From assembly GCA_031292015.1 (NCBI GenBank), contig JARLHY010000184.1:1-58601 (forward strand): 58,601 nt of DNA. The letters run 5' to 3'. Numbering within the stretch: position 1 is the first letter of the stretch; every line of letters starts with the position of its first letter. The stretch comes from Negativicutes bacterium. Lineage in GTDB: Bacteria > Bacillota_C > Negativicutes > Sporomusales_B > JARLHX01. Positions 8,240-16,495 of this stretch are shown here, piece after piece. The notes under the pieces were generated by a model. The model was not told the origin of the DNA. It did not search any database and saw only the letters and a list, made by a program, of their open reading frames with translations. The translations under genes and the position numbers were made by a program.

Positions 8240-9388
8240 CTATTCCGGCTTTTTACCCAGCGGCCGGGGCCATTTCCCCCCCCACTTGACCTTGCCCGCC
8301 TCCGGCGGCTGAGGCTCAGGTACTTGGGGTTCAGGCTCCGGACGATGCTGCGGCACTGGCGGCACAGGCATCACGGGCTGCGGAGCAGGCGGTTTTGGCG
8401 GCGCGGTCTGCGCTTGTCTGACGGCATAGTCGCCCTCGTCGTCCTCCTCCTCTTCGTCGGCGGCGTCGTAATTCATCGGCTGCAGCGGGCCGCTGACGGC
8501 ATCCGGCAGGGGTGGAACAGGCTCGGCCGTTGCCAGAGTTTCCTCAAGATTTAAGTACTCCATATCGCCGTCTTCATTATATGGCACATGGCAGCTCTTC
8601 TCCAGCATGGCCAGGATCAGCATGAAATGGTCCGCCTCCCGCCGCAGATGGTCGGCCAGTTGCGCCGGAATGATCCCTACCAGTTTGCATTCTTTGATCA
8701 GGCATTCCGCCGCCCGGAGGAAATCCCTCAGTCTTGCTGTCGACACCCTGACATCCTGAAGGAAGCGCCGGAACGACGCGACTTCCTCGACTTCCCCCCT
8801 GAGCATGCTGACAAAATCCCGTCCCTGAAGATACAGCTCATCGAACTGAGCGGCGAATTCCATCGTAATCTCGATCAGTTTCCGTTCCGACGGGTCAAGC
8901 CGGTGGACAACGAATTGGGCGTGATCGGCCATCAACCGGAGCCAGAAAGCCACCTCCCGGGCGCTGGAAACCTGATACATCGGGGATTGTCCGGCACCCA
9001 GCTTATCCAGGAGACGCTGTACATATTCCGCTTCCCGGGACAAATGATCCAAATACAGCGCAAAATTGCAGCCCGGCAACTCACATATCAGAACCAGGTG
9101 CAAAACCCGCCGGTTGTAACGGTAAAAGTCGCCCACCACAACCTGAATTTCGGCGACCAGCTGGGCAAATCTCCGCTGGCTGTTGACCCCATCCAGCTGG
9201 GTCAGCAAAGAGCAAAGCTCCTGCCGAAATGTTTCGGCTTCATTGATCAGCCCGGTGCTGTCACAGGGCAACCCGGCCTGAATGAACAAGGCGTGCTCTT
9301 CCAGAATCCGCAGCCAGAACTTCAGCTCTTCCAGGTTGAGCGGTGGAACCACCTGTCGTTTGACGTTGGGAACGCTTGGCCGTGGCAT
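8240..9388 (-). CDS. DUF2935 (ferritin-like helical) protein with acidic and Pro-rich tail
   Basis: A 382-residue protein with two DUF2935 repeats. Each has a W/LR-x-E/D-H-A motif (FWLRILEEHALFI near 22 and FWLRLMADHAQFVVHRLDP near 150) and a later H-x-x-R-E-A/x helix (LDHLSREAEYV, ADHLRREADHF). These His and Glu residues suggest a metal-binding four-helix fold, as known for the family. The last 100 residues are low complexity: an acidic block (DEEEEDDEGD) and then a Pro/Gln/Glu-rich tail. The ATG at 9388 was chosen because GGAGAG lies seven to eight bases before it. The function is unknown; the family is common in spore-forming Bacillota. Confidence 0.8.
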   Translation of the reverse strand: MPRPSVPNVKRQVVPPLNLEELKFWLRILEEHALFIQAGLPCDSTGLINEAETFRQELCSLLTQLDGVNSQRRFAQLVAEIQVVVGDFYRYNRRVLHLVLICELPGCNFALYLDHLSREAEYVQRLLDKLGAGQSPMYQVSSAREVAFWLRLMADHAQFVVHRLDPSERKLIEITMEFAAQFDELYLQGRDFVSMLRGEVEEVASFRRFLQDVRVSTARLRDFLRAAECLIKECKLVGIIPAQLADHLRREADHFMLILAMLEKSCHVPYNEDGDMEYLNLEETLATAEPVPPLPDAVSGPLQPMNYDAADEEEEDDEGDYAVRQAQTAPPKPPAPQPVMPVPPVPQHRPEPEPQVPEPQPPEAGKVKWGGKWPRPLGKKPE

Positions 9389-9467
9389 AGTAACACTCTC
9401 CATTTTGCCAGATTTTTTGCTACTACATTGTATGCCACACCAAGCCAGTTTGTTAAATTTTACATAA

Positions 9468-10103
9468 TCATGAGACAAATACTGCTTCGCAGCGGTAAAT
9501 TCTCTGTCCCTTTGCTCTGTACTTCTCTTCGTACTCGGTCGTAACATTTCCCTGATAATTGCTGTCTTCAAGATCAAAAGTCACATTCTTCAGTACCAAC
9601 CCGGCCTCGGCGAACTCGGCCAGCGAAAACTCGAACAACTCCTCATTGTCGGTTTTAAAAAACAGCTCGCCGCCGTCGGCCAGAATAATCCGGTACTTGT
9701 CCAAAAACCGCCGGTGGGTCAACCGGCGTTTGGCGTGCCGGTTCTTGGGCCAGGGGTCGCAAAAATTGATGTACAGCCGGCTGACCCCGCCTGGCGCAAA
9801 CACTTCGGCGACACGGTTAACATCAAACACCAGGAGGCGGACATTGACCAGCTGCTGTTCAGCTACCTTTTGCGCCGCGTAAAAAAGGACGTCCTGCTGG
9901 GCCTCGATTCCGACAAAATTTACTTCAGGGTTCTCCTGTGCCATCCCGCAGATGAACTTCCCCCGGCCTGTCCCCAGCTCCACATGGAGCGGCGCGCCCC
10001 GACCGAACATTTTCTGCCAGTTCATGTCCGGACCGGGTTCGGGGACAACCGATGCATACTGCTTGATCGCTTCAGTCACCCATGGCTTTTTTCGTAAACG
10101 CAT
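9468..10103 (-). CDS. trmB: tRNA (guanine-N7-)-methyltransferase TrmB
   Basis: A 211-residue SAM-dependent enzyme that methylates G46 of tRNA. Visible motifs are the SAM loop HVELGTGRGKFI, the acidic GIEAQ end of strand 2, the family-defining INFCDPWPKNRHAKRRL, and the C-terminal TEYEEKYRAKGQRIYRCEA. Length matches the family. The ATG at 10103 follows GGGTGATGTA; a GTG at 10115 is a less likely start. It is divergent from the histidine kinase gene to the right. Confidence 0.95.
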   Translation of the reverse strand: MRLRKKPWVTEAIKQYASVVPEPGPDMNWQKMFGRGAPLHVELGTGRGKFICGMAQENPEVNFVGIEAQQDVLFYAAQKVAEQQLVNVRLLVFDVNRVAEVFAPGGVSRLYINFCDPWPKNRHAKRRLTHRRFLDKYRIILADGGELFFKTDNEELFEFSLAEFAEAGLVLKNVTFDLEDSNYQGNVTTEYEEKYRAKGQRIYRCEAVFVS

Positions 10104-10220
10104 TACATCACCCACAACACATTGTTAATTATTGGAAATTTTTGCTTTTATTTACAGGAAATTTCCAGCGAACATAGAATAACTACATTATTGGATAAAT
10201 TTTCCATTTTGGAGGTTGCC

Positions 10221-11288
10221 GTGACCGATCCTGTTTACAGGCAAGACCCTCAGTTTCTCTGTGACGCGATTCCTGCCGCCGTTATTGCCATCAATCCCGG
10301 CTATCAGATCACCCTGTTCAACAAAGGCGCCGAGACCTTGTTCGGAGCGGATCGTAGCAGCATGCTGGGCCAGGACCTGCGCAGCTTTTTTGCCCTCAGG
10401 CAATCCACCCGGCCGGCGCTGGAGGAGACCCTGTCCACGGGAGTAGCCTGCCTTTCCCGGGAACAGACCTTGCATTTTAACGGCCGCTCTTTTCCGGTTC
10501 TCCTTGACGTGACCCCGCTATTCGATCCGGACCGGGGCATCAGCGGAGCCCTCGCCATGTTCCGGGATGTGGCCCACATCCGCGAAGACGGCCAGCGCCT
10601 GCACCATCTTGAAATACTGGCTGGAATCGGCGAAATGTCCGCCGGCACCATTCATGAGATACGAAACCCACTTACCTCGGTCAGCGGCTATGTCCAGCTG
10701 CTCCAGCTCCGGGCCGCCCGCGCAGCCGATGAGACCTCGGTCGGCTACTGCCGGCTGATTTCGGAAGAAATCAACCATATCAATACTATTTTATCCGATT
10801 TTCTCACTCTGGCCAAACCCCAGAGCGGCAAAATCGCCAAAATCGATATTGTCCGGCTTGTCCAGGACGTCCTGACCCTGATGTACGGCGAAGCGCTGCT
10901 CTTTAATATGACCCTTGTCCATCATCTGCCCACCGAATCGCTCTATCTTTTGGCCAACAGGGAAAAAATCAAGGAAGTCCTCATCAACCTCTGCCGCAAC
11001 GCCTTTCAGGCGATGGTTCCGGGCGGCACCCTGACCATCACCGTTTCGGCCGACGCGGACAATATCCGCATCACCCTGAGCGACACCGGGCACGGCATGG
11101 CCGACGCCACCATCGCCAATATCTTCAAACCCTTCTTTACCACCAAAGAGGCCGGCACTGGCCTCGGGCTGGCCATCTGCCAAAAGATCATGCATGATCA
11201 CAACGGCGAAATCACCGTCACCAGCGAAATCGGCCACGGCTCGACCTTCACCCTCACCTTCCCCCGCCTCCAGGACACCGCAGCCTAA
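10221..11288 (+). CDS. Soluble PAS-containing sensor histidine kinase (sporulation-kinase type)
   Basis: A 355-residue kinase with no membrane segment. A PAS domain (about 15-120) is followed by HisKA with the phospho-acceptor His near 145 in the H-box HEIRNPLTSVSGY. The HATPase domain has its N-box (VLINLCRNAFQAM), G1 (DTGHGM), FKPFFTTK and G2 (GTGLGLAI). The H-box with GYxQL resembles the kinases that feed the Spo0A phosphorelay in Bacillota. No response regulator is adjacent, which also fits an orphan phosphorelay kinase. The GTG at 10221 has GGAGG five bases upstream. Confidence 0.88.
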   Translation: MTDPVYRQDPQFLCDAIPAAVIAINPGYQITLFNKGAETLFGADRSSMLGQDLRSFFALRQSTRPALEETLSTGVACLSREQTLHFNGRSFPVLLDVTPLFDPDRGISGALAMFRDVAHIREDGQRLHHLEILAGIGEMSAGTIHEIRNPLTSVSGYVQLLQLRAARAADETSVGYCRLISEEINHINTILSDFLTLAKPQSGKIAKIDIVRLVQDVLTLMYGEALLFNMTLVHHLPTESLYLLANREKIKEVLINLCRNAFQAMVPGGTLTITVSADADNIRITLSDTGHGMADATIANIFKPFFTTKEAGTGLGLAICQKIMHDHNGEITVTSEIGHGSTFTLTFPRLQDTAA

Positions 11289-11310
11289 GTTCCCTGCCGA
11301 CCGGACGCCA

Positions 11311-11343
11311 AACGGAATCGCCCTCACAGGCGATTCCGTTTTA
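11311..11343 (+). terminator. Terminator of the histidine kinase gene
   Basis: AACGGAATCGCC at 11311-11322 pairs perfectly with GGCGATTCCGTT at 11329-11340. It is followed by TTTAT, 23 bases after the stop codon. Confidence 0.85.
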
Positions 11344-11388
11344 TATTCGGCACAAATAATCGGTATTACTATTCGAAACAAGCTCAAA

Positions 11389-11563
11389 GGCCATTAAAAA
11401 AGGCTGAGATGCTAGGCGGCGCGGGGAAGCGCTCGAAGACAGTACAGCGGAAGTACGTCTAGAGCCCTCCCGGTGCGGCAAGTGCGCAGTTCTTGCGCTT
11501 CAGCGCTTAGAGATGCGGCCTGCCCCTTGCGGGTACGACGCAGATTAGCCTTTTTCAATGGCC
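11389..11563. repeat. Dispersed palindromic element, copy B
   Basis: The ends pair as a long stem: GGCCATTAAAAAAGGCT at 11389-11405 against AGCCTTTTTCAATGGCC at 11547-11563, running in to AGATGC/GCAGAT. Inside are a GTAC-containing hairpin (about 11440-11456) and the block shared with copies C and D, GCGCAGTTCTTGCGC followed by ATGCGGCCTGCCCCTTGCGG. The element ends five bases before the stop of the next leftward gene. Confidence 0.75.
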
Positions 11564-11567
11564 GTTC

Positions 11568-13460
11568 TTATTTTTCGAGGCCGTACTTCTTTAAGTACCG
11601 ATACAACGTCACCCGGCTGACACCCAGCATGCTGGCCAGGCGGCTCACGTTGCCCCGCGCCGTCTGCCAGGCTTGCAAAAAGGCCTGGCGGTCCTCTTTC
11701 CAGGAGCCGTCGCTGCCTGATTTTCCGGGCAGCTCGATCATCTCCGGCCCGATAGCGCCGCCGGCGGTGTGAAAAAAGGCCTGCTCCACCACCGTCTGCA
11801 GCTGTTTAATGTTACCCGGCCAGTCATATTCCTTCAAAAGTCTGATCGCCTCGGGCTCGATGCCCTTGACCGGCATGCCGTGCTGTTCGGCCAGCTCCTG
11901 AATAATGTGCTCAGCCAACAGGGCGACATCATCCCGCCGGACTCTTAGCGCCGGAACCCTGATGACCGGTTTGGCGATCAGTTCGTACAGACCCTCCGCA
12001 AATTTGCCCCGTTCGGTCAGTCGTTTGAGATCGCCGTCGCTGGCGGCGATGACCCGTACGTCGATAGCCTGAAACGGCCGCCGGCTCAGTTTGCCTGCCG
12101 TCAGCGTGCCTGCCAGTTCTTCAGCCAGCGCCAGCGGCAATTTCTCCACCTCGTCAAGGAACAGCGTTCCGCCGTTGGCCAGTTCCAGTTTGCCTGGACG
12201 CCTTTCACCGCTTTCGTCCACCGTCCCGAAAAGTTCACCCGCCAGTAGCTCCGCCGGAATCTCGCCGCACTTGACGGTAATCAGCGGTCCCGCAGCCCGG
12301 GAACTGGCCTTATGAATGCCGTGAGCCAGCCGCTGCTTGCCTGTGCCTGACTCGCCCTGCAGCAGCAGATACTGATCACCCCGGGCCACCCGGGCCGCTT
12401 TATCCTTCATCGCCAAAAAACTGTGGGAATTGCCCACCATGCTCGCCAGGCTGTAGCGGGCCGTATAACCGGCAGCGTAGGCCTCAAGCATCTGTAAATC
12501 TTCCACCGACTGGGAAACGGCGACCACACCCTCGATTTCACTGTCGCGATACAGGGGTATGACGGTGGTGATGTCTTCGTAGGTCTTGCGCGGCGTTATC
12601 CAGGTCGTCTCCTTATTGTAGGAAGGAATACCCAAGAAGCCTTTGAACAGCGGACTATGCTGATAGTTGACCAGCGACTCGTTAAGGTCAGGCAGCTCGT
12701 CTTTCCTGTCGCGACCCGCAGAACCCGTCAGCCGGCTCTGGCCAAGCTTGTTGGCGTAAGCCACCCTGCCGCCGGGCAGGATATGGTAGGCCGCCACCGG
12801 TACGGCATCAAGCAGGGCGCGTTTTGCCGCCAGACGAGACTCCAGGTCCAGGTAGTTTTCCATCGAATATTTCATCAGCAGCAGCAGCGACTCGATGGCC
12901 CCCGCCGGCAACTCGCCCTGCTGGGAAGACACCAGCGTCAGAAGGTACTGCATCTTGCCGGCCAAAAATACCGGCGCCGAACAAGCGTCCCCCGCCTGGC
13001 CGTCCTCGATCCACATTTCCGGACCGAACACCAAAAAGGGAGTCTGGTGTTCAAAAGCGATAGCGATGCTGGAAGTTCCGATATCCGATTCCGACAGCCG
13101 GGCTCCTTCCACCTCGCCCGGCGATTTCTGGAAAAACGGCAGAGCAAAGCTCTTCAGGGCATAACACTCACTATCCAGCAGCAGCAAGCTGAGGCTGTAA
13201 TTGTTGAAATTTCCCCGGAGCTCCCGGTAAAGTCCGTCCAGGAAGGCCAGCGCCGTCTGATGCTTTTCCCGGCGCTCGTCCAGCTCCGCCTTGGTCAGTT
13301 TCACCGGCGGCCGCAGTGAATCACGGGGAATAGCCAGCGCCCTGCTTCTCTGCCAGGACTCCGCCACCCATGGGTGTACGTTGGGATCGGTCGTTCCCTG
13401 CTCGATGAAGCGGCGGTAGTAGTATTGCAGCTTTTCTTTGCTGCGGCGTTCACGAATCAT
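11568..13460 (-). CDS. AcoR-like Fis-family regulator whose AAA domain lacks the GAFTGA motif
   Basis: A 630-residue regulator: an N-terminal GAF-like sensor (about 60-210), a PAS domain (about 212-320), an AAA+ domain (about 337-560) and a C-terminal Fis-type helix-turn-helix (NVSRLASMLGVSRVTLYRYLKKYG). Walker A (GESGTGKQ at 369-376) and Walker B (LFLDEVE near 433-439) are present. Where sigma-54 activators carry GAFTGA after ELFG, this protein reads ELFGTVDESGERRPGKLELANGG. That loop contacts sigma-54, so this protein probably cannot open sigma-54 promoters and may act as TyrR does, on ordinary promoters. The ATG at 13460 follows GGAGGGTGCT. The target is unknown. Confidence 0.85.
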   Translation of the reverse strand: MIRERRSKEKLQYYYRRFIEQGTTDPNVHPWVAESWQRSRALAIPRDSLRPPVKLTKAELDERREKHQTALAFLDGLYRELRGNFNNYSLSLLLLDSECYALKSFALPFFQKSPGEVEGARLSESDIGTSSIAIAFEHQTPFLVFGPEMWIEDGQAGDACSAPVFLAGKMQYLLTLVSSQQGELPAGAIESLLLLMKYSMENYLDLESRLAAKRALLDAVPVAAYHILPGGRVAYANKLGQSRLTGSAGRDRKDELPDLNESLVNYQHSPLFKGFLGIPSYNKETTWITPRKTYEDITTVIPLYRDSEIEGVVAVSQSVEDLQMLEAYAAGYTARYSLASMVGNSHSFLAMKDKAARVARGDQYLLLQGESGTGKQRLAHGIHKASSRAAGPLITVKCGEIPAELLAGELFGTVDESGERRPGKLELANGGTLFLDEVEKLPLALAEELAGTLTAGKLSRRPFQAIDVRVIAASDGDLKRLTERGKFAEGLYELIAKPVIRVPALRVRRDDVALLAEHIIQELAEQHGMPVKGIEPEAIRLLKEYDWPGNIKQLQTVVEQAFFHTAGGAIGPEMIELPGKSGSDGSWKEDRQAFLQAWQTARGNVSRLASMLGVSRVTLYRYLKKYGLEK

Positions 13461-13536
13461 AGCACCCTCCGAATTTTATTACCAGAAAACAAACACACCT
13501 GCAATCAACAAAAGTGAAATAATATTTATTATTTAG

Positions 13537-13565
13537 TAGAAATTATTATTTTTATTTGTTATAAT
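13537..13565 (+). promoter_or_regulatory. Sigma-A-type promoter for the small NrdD-tail-like gene
   Basis: TAGAAA at 13537-13542 and a perfect TATAAT at 13560-13565 are 17 bases apart in an AT-rich stretch. The ribosome site AAGGAGGGG follows nine bases later, so the leader is very short. Confidence 0.6.
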
Positions 13566-13589
13566 GTACCAAAAAGGAGGGGTTTACCA

Positions 13590-13862
13590 GTGTTGATCAA
13601 GGAAGTAAACGTTGTCGCCGATCCGACGTTGCCCGAAGACGAAGTGCGGGCAATTGTCGAAGAAGAAATCCGTCTGTGGAACAAAGATAGCAAAACCCTC
13701 GGGTCGATCGAACTGACCCTGGATGGGGAAAATGTCGTCATCGCTGCCAGCGAAAAATCGCCTATCCGGCGAGTCCGACGGATCACCGGCTATCTGAGCA
13801 ATATCGAAAATTTCAACGAAGCCAAATACAATGAATGCATAGCACGGGAAATAACGAAATAA
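13590..13862 (+). CDS. Small protein resembling the C-terminal tail of anaerobic ribonucleotide reductase
   Basis: A 90-residue protein. The stretch RRVRRITGYLSNIENFNEAKYNE near residues 61-82 looks like the end of NrdD (the R-x-T-G-Y-x-x-P-x-x-x-W-N-x-x-K pattern), but the zinc-binding Cys residues and glycyl-radical motif of NrdD are absent. The N-terminal 60 residues are acidic and unrecognised. The GTG at 13590 has a strong AAGGAGGGG site. It stands alone with its own promoter and terminator. A role in nucleotide reduction is only a guess from the local similarity. Confidence 0.5.
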   Translation: MLIKEVNVVADPTLPEDEVRAIVEEEIRLWNKDSKTLGSIELTLDGENVVIAASEKSPIRRVRRITGYLSNIENFNEAKYNECIAREITK

Positions 13863-13873
13863 CCAGTCGCCGT

Positions 13874-13904
13874 CAACGGGACACGCCAGTGTCCCGTTGT
13901 TTTT
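13874..13904 (+). terminator. Terminator of the small NrdD-tail-like gene
   Basis: CAACGGGACAC at 13874-13884 pairs with GTGTCCCGTTG at 13889-13899 around a four-base loop and is followed by TTTTTG. Confidence 0.85.
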
Positions 13905-13908
13905 GTCC

Positions 13909-14709
13909 TCAGCCGGCGTCGTAGCCCATCTGGCGCGAGATGTTCAGCGCCGTTTCCTTCACCAGTTGGCTGTATTCGTTTCTCAGCAGTTCCGGTTCCA
14001 TGTTGGTCTCCACGCCGGAAATGCTGACTGCTGCAACCACATTGCCGGTATAGTCGTAAATCGGCGCCGCGATGCACCGGACTCCGGATTCATTTTCCAG
14101 ATCATCCAGGGCGTAGCCCGCTTCCCGCACTTTTTTAATTTCTTCAATAAAGCGCGAAAAATCGGTAATGGTGCTGTTGGTCAGCTGCGGCATCCCCTGA
14201 ATAACCAGCAGTTCCTTCACCTTGTCCACGCTCATCTTGGAAACCAGGCACTTGCCGTTGGCGGTGGAGTGGATGTAGTTATGGGTCCCCACCCCCGCAG
14301 CCAGCTTAATGTTGCGGTGACTCTCCCGCTTGTCGATATAGATCAGGTCGCCGGCAATCTTGTCCAAGATGGCCAGATAGATGGTCTCTTTTGTCCTTTG
14401 ATTGAGTTCGTCCATAAACTTTCGGGCGTAGTTCGTCAGCACCAGGTCCCGTTTCACGACATTGCCGAAGGTCAGGAAAGTGAAGCCCAGGACGTAATTG
14501 CCGTTGTCCTTTTCCGCCAGGTACTGCCAGGCGACCAGATTCTGAACGATTCGATACACCGTGCTGATCGGCAGCGCTATTTTTTCGGCGATTTCGCTCA
14601 GACTCAGGCCATGGTCGTTAACGGTGCTGATTTCGTCGATAATCGTAAAAGCCCGGTGGATGGACTGTACGTAAAACTTGTTGTTCATAACCTTCTTGGG
14701 TCTGTTCAT
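13909..14709 (-). CDS. IclR-family transcriptional regulator
   Basis: A 266-residue protein. The N-terminal winged helix has LSLSEIAEKIALPISTVYRIVQNL, and the C-terminal IclR effector domain contains HSTANGKCL, ESGVRCIAAPIYDYTGNVVAAVSISG and the closing helix. Three ATGs stand in a row; the last (14709) is seven bases from GAGGAG, so I use it. The gene is divergent from the glycerol-dehydrogenase-like gene across a 316-base gap, the classic arrangement for an IclR regulator and its target. Confidence 0.9.
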   Translation of the reverse strand: MNRPKKVMNNKFYVQSIHRAFTIIDEISTVNDHGLSLSEIAEKIALPISTVYRIVQNLVAWQYLAEKDNGNYVLGFTFLTFGNVVKRDLVLTNYARKFMDELNQRTKETIYLAILDKIAGDLIYIDKRESHRNIKLAAGVGTHNYIHSTANGKCLVSKMSVDKVKELLVIQGMPQLTNSTITDFSRFIEEIKKVREAGYALDDLENESGVRCIAAPIYDYTGNVVAAVSISGVETNMEPELLRNEYSQLVKETALNISRQMGYDAG

Positions 14710-15025
14710 CATCATGCTCCTCTTTGCCGACTTGCACCGACAGGGCTTCCCTTGCCGGTCTATTTGATTATTTATATGTATTTTCAATTTGTCCTGCTTT
14801 TTCATCGTCATTCGCCCATAGGGGCCATAGTTTTTCAAAAACCGCGCCTGGTTTTCCCCGCCATCACCGGCCAAAGCGAGGGCCGCTTTCCGCAAAACAA
14901 AGGATTTTTACCCGGAGGCAACGAAAATAACAATGTTTTCCCCCGCGGCTTAATGAAATAGGCCGGGCACAGGTCGTCCGACGGCATCACCGCCGTCTAC
15001 TCATAAGATAACAGGAGGTCAAAAC
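14710..15025. other. Divergent control region between iclR-type and gldA-like genes
   Basis: I see no gene here. On the leftward strand an AT-rich stretch around 14760-14790 is a likely iclR promoter area. On the rightward strand a small hairpin, GACGGC/GCCGTC at 14980-14985 and 14992-14997, sits just ahead of the ACAGGAGG ribosome site. I could not pick a convincing IclR operator palindrome by eye. Confidence 0.4.
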
Positions 15026-16126
15026 ATGGCTCAGGCATTCGCTTCCCCCGGCAAATACATCCAGGGTTACGACGAACTTTCCCGAATCAAGAAACATATT
15101 TCCCCGCTCGGCAGTTCCTTCTTGGTTCTGGCCAGCCCCGGCCGTCTGGCGGATCTGGAAGAGACCATCCGCACCAGCTTCGAAGGCAGCGATACATCCT
15201 TAGTATTTGAGCCTTTCGGCGGAGAATGCAGCAAAAAGGAGACCGAGCGGCTGCGGGAGATCGTAAAGGCTAAAAAATGTGACGCCATCATTGGGATGGG
15301 CGGCGGCAAAGTCATGGATACCGCCAAAGCCGTGGCCTATCACGAAAAACTGCCGATGGTCATCGTGCCGACCGTCGCCTCGTCCGACGCGCCGACCTCG
15401 GCGCTTGTCATCTATTATCATGAAGACGGGACCTTTCAGGACGTACTGCTGACCAGAAGAAACCCCAACGTTGTGCTTGTCGACACCCGCATCATCGCCA
15501 ACGCTCCGGTGCGCCTGCTGGTAGCCGGCATGGGAGACGCTCTGGGCACCTTCTTCGAAGCCCGCACCTGCGTCGAAAACCACCGCCGCAACTTCGCCGG
15601 CGGCACTTCCACCATCGCGTCTTTCGCCCTGGCCAAAGCATGCTATCAGACTCTGCTGGCTGACGGGCCCGGCGCCTGTCTGGCGGTCGAACATAAAGTC
15701 GCCACCAAGGCCTTGGACAACATCATCGAAGCCAATACCCTGCTGAGCGGTCTCGGCGCGGAATGCAACGGCGTCGCCGGCGCTCATTCCGTCTACTTCG
15801 GTTTTCGCACCCTCCCCGGCTCCCACCGGTTCTTTCACGGCGAATGGGTCGCCTTCGGAACCATCGTCATGCTGGTCCTCGAAAACCGGCCCCAGGAAGA
15901 AATCGACGAAGTGGTGCAGCTCTGTCTCAGCGTTGGTCTGCCCACGACCCTTAAAGACCTCGGTCAGGAGAACATTTCCAGAGAAGATCTCCTCAAGGTA
16001 GCCCAGGCTGCCAGCGCTCCCAAGGAATCCATCCACAACGAAGCGTTCCCGGTGACCGCCGATGATGTGGCAGCCGCCATTTTGGTGGCTGACGCCATTG
16101 GCCGAAGCTACGTAGAGGAAAACTAG
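15026..16126 (+). CDS. Iron-containing alcohol dehydrogenase, glycerol dehydrogenase type
   Basis: A 366-residue NAD-dependent enzyme of the GldA branch. The nucleotide loop is IGMGGGKVMDTAKAVA near 91-106, followed by PTVASSDAPTSALVIY. Metal ligands expected from the family are Asp in GMGDALGTFFEA and the two His in GAHSVYFGF and FFHGEWVAFG. Length matches glycerol dehydrogenase (about 365). The ribosome site ACAGGAGG precedes the ATG. The divergent IclR gene suggests induction by the substrate. The substrate could be glycerol, 1,2-propanediol or another hydroxy compound; the sequence alone does not decide. Confidence 0.9.
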   Translation: MAQAFASPGKYIQGYDELSRIKKHISPLGSSFLVLASPGRLADLEETIRTSFEGSDTSLVFEPFGGECSKKETERLREIVKAKKCDAIIGMGGGKVMDTAKAVAYHEKLPMVIVPTVASSDAPTSALVIYYHEDGTFQDVLLTRRNPNVVLVDTRIIANAPVRLLVAGMGDALGTFFEARTCVENHRRNFAGGTSTIASFALAKACYQTLLADGPGACLAVEHKVATKALDNIIEANTLLSGLGAECNGVAGAHSVYFGFRTLPGSHRFFHGEWVAFGTIVMLVLENRPQEEIDEVVQLCLSVGLPTTLKDLGQENISREDLLKVAQAASAPKESIHNEAFPVTADDVAAAILVADAIGRSYVEEN

Positions 16127-16146
16127 TCCCCTCCGCCTGAAAGAAA

Positions 16147-16184
16147 AAACAGCAGCGCCGACAGACCGACTGGCGCTGCTGTTT
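16147..16184 (+). terminator. Terminator of the gldA-like gene
   Basis: AAACAGCAGCGCC at 16147-16159 pairs with GGCGCTGCTGTTT at 16172-16184, followed by TTTT. Confidence 0.9.
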
Positions 16185-16264
16185 TTTTGTCGTTCATCCT
16201 TCAAAAAGCTCGGCCGGATTGCGCTGCCTGGGAATACTAATCCCGCGAAAGGGGAGTGGCGTAA

Positions 16265-16483
16265 TTGAGCGACTGCGATATCATCGCCTCCGAAATCCGG
16301 CAATTGATCCGCATTGGCTATAACGATGACCGTATCAGCCAAGTAATTACCATGTACAGCGGCGGCAGGCTGTCCTGGCAGGAGTTGTCCCCCAACCAGC
16401 AGCGGCGCCTGGCCGCAGACCTGAGTCACTATGGCCGCATTGCCCGCAAATGGCACTATGCCCTAAGCGGCTGTCTGCGTTAG
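16265..16483 (+). CDS. Small hypothetical protein
   Basis: A 72-residue basic protein starting at TTG (16265), eight bases after GGGGAG. It reads as two helices around a YSGGRLSWQELSPNQQRRL turn. There is no membrane segment and no family I recognise. It converges on the lipoprotein glucosaminidase gene. Confidence 0.5.
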   Translation: MSDCDIIASEIRQLIRIGYNDDRISQVITMYSGGRLSWQELSPNQQRRLAADLSHYGRIARKWHYALSGCLR

Positions 16484-16495
16484 CATCCGGACCAA

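Noticed and set aside
8588..9544. A 318-codon open frame on the plus strand
   Set aside because: It is antisense to the DUF2935 gene and has no recognisable domains or ribosome site.
13874..13899. GGGACAC/GTGTCCC hairpin as another copy of the dispersed palindrome
   Set aside because: It has a four-base loop and lacks the AAT-rich TGGAA middle; with its T-run it is simply a terminator that shares six bases by chance.
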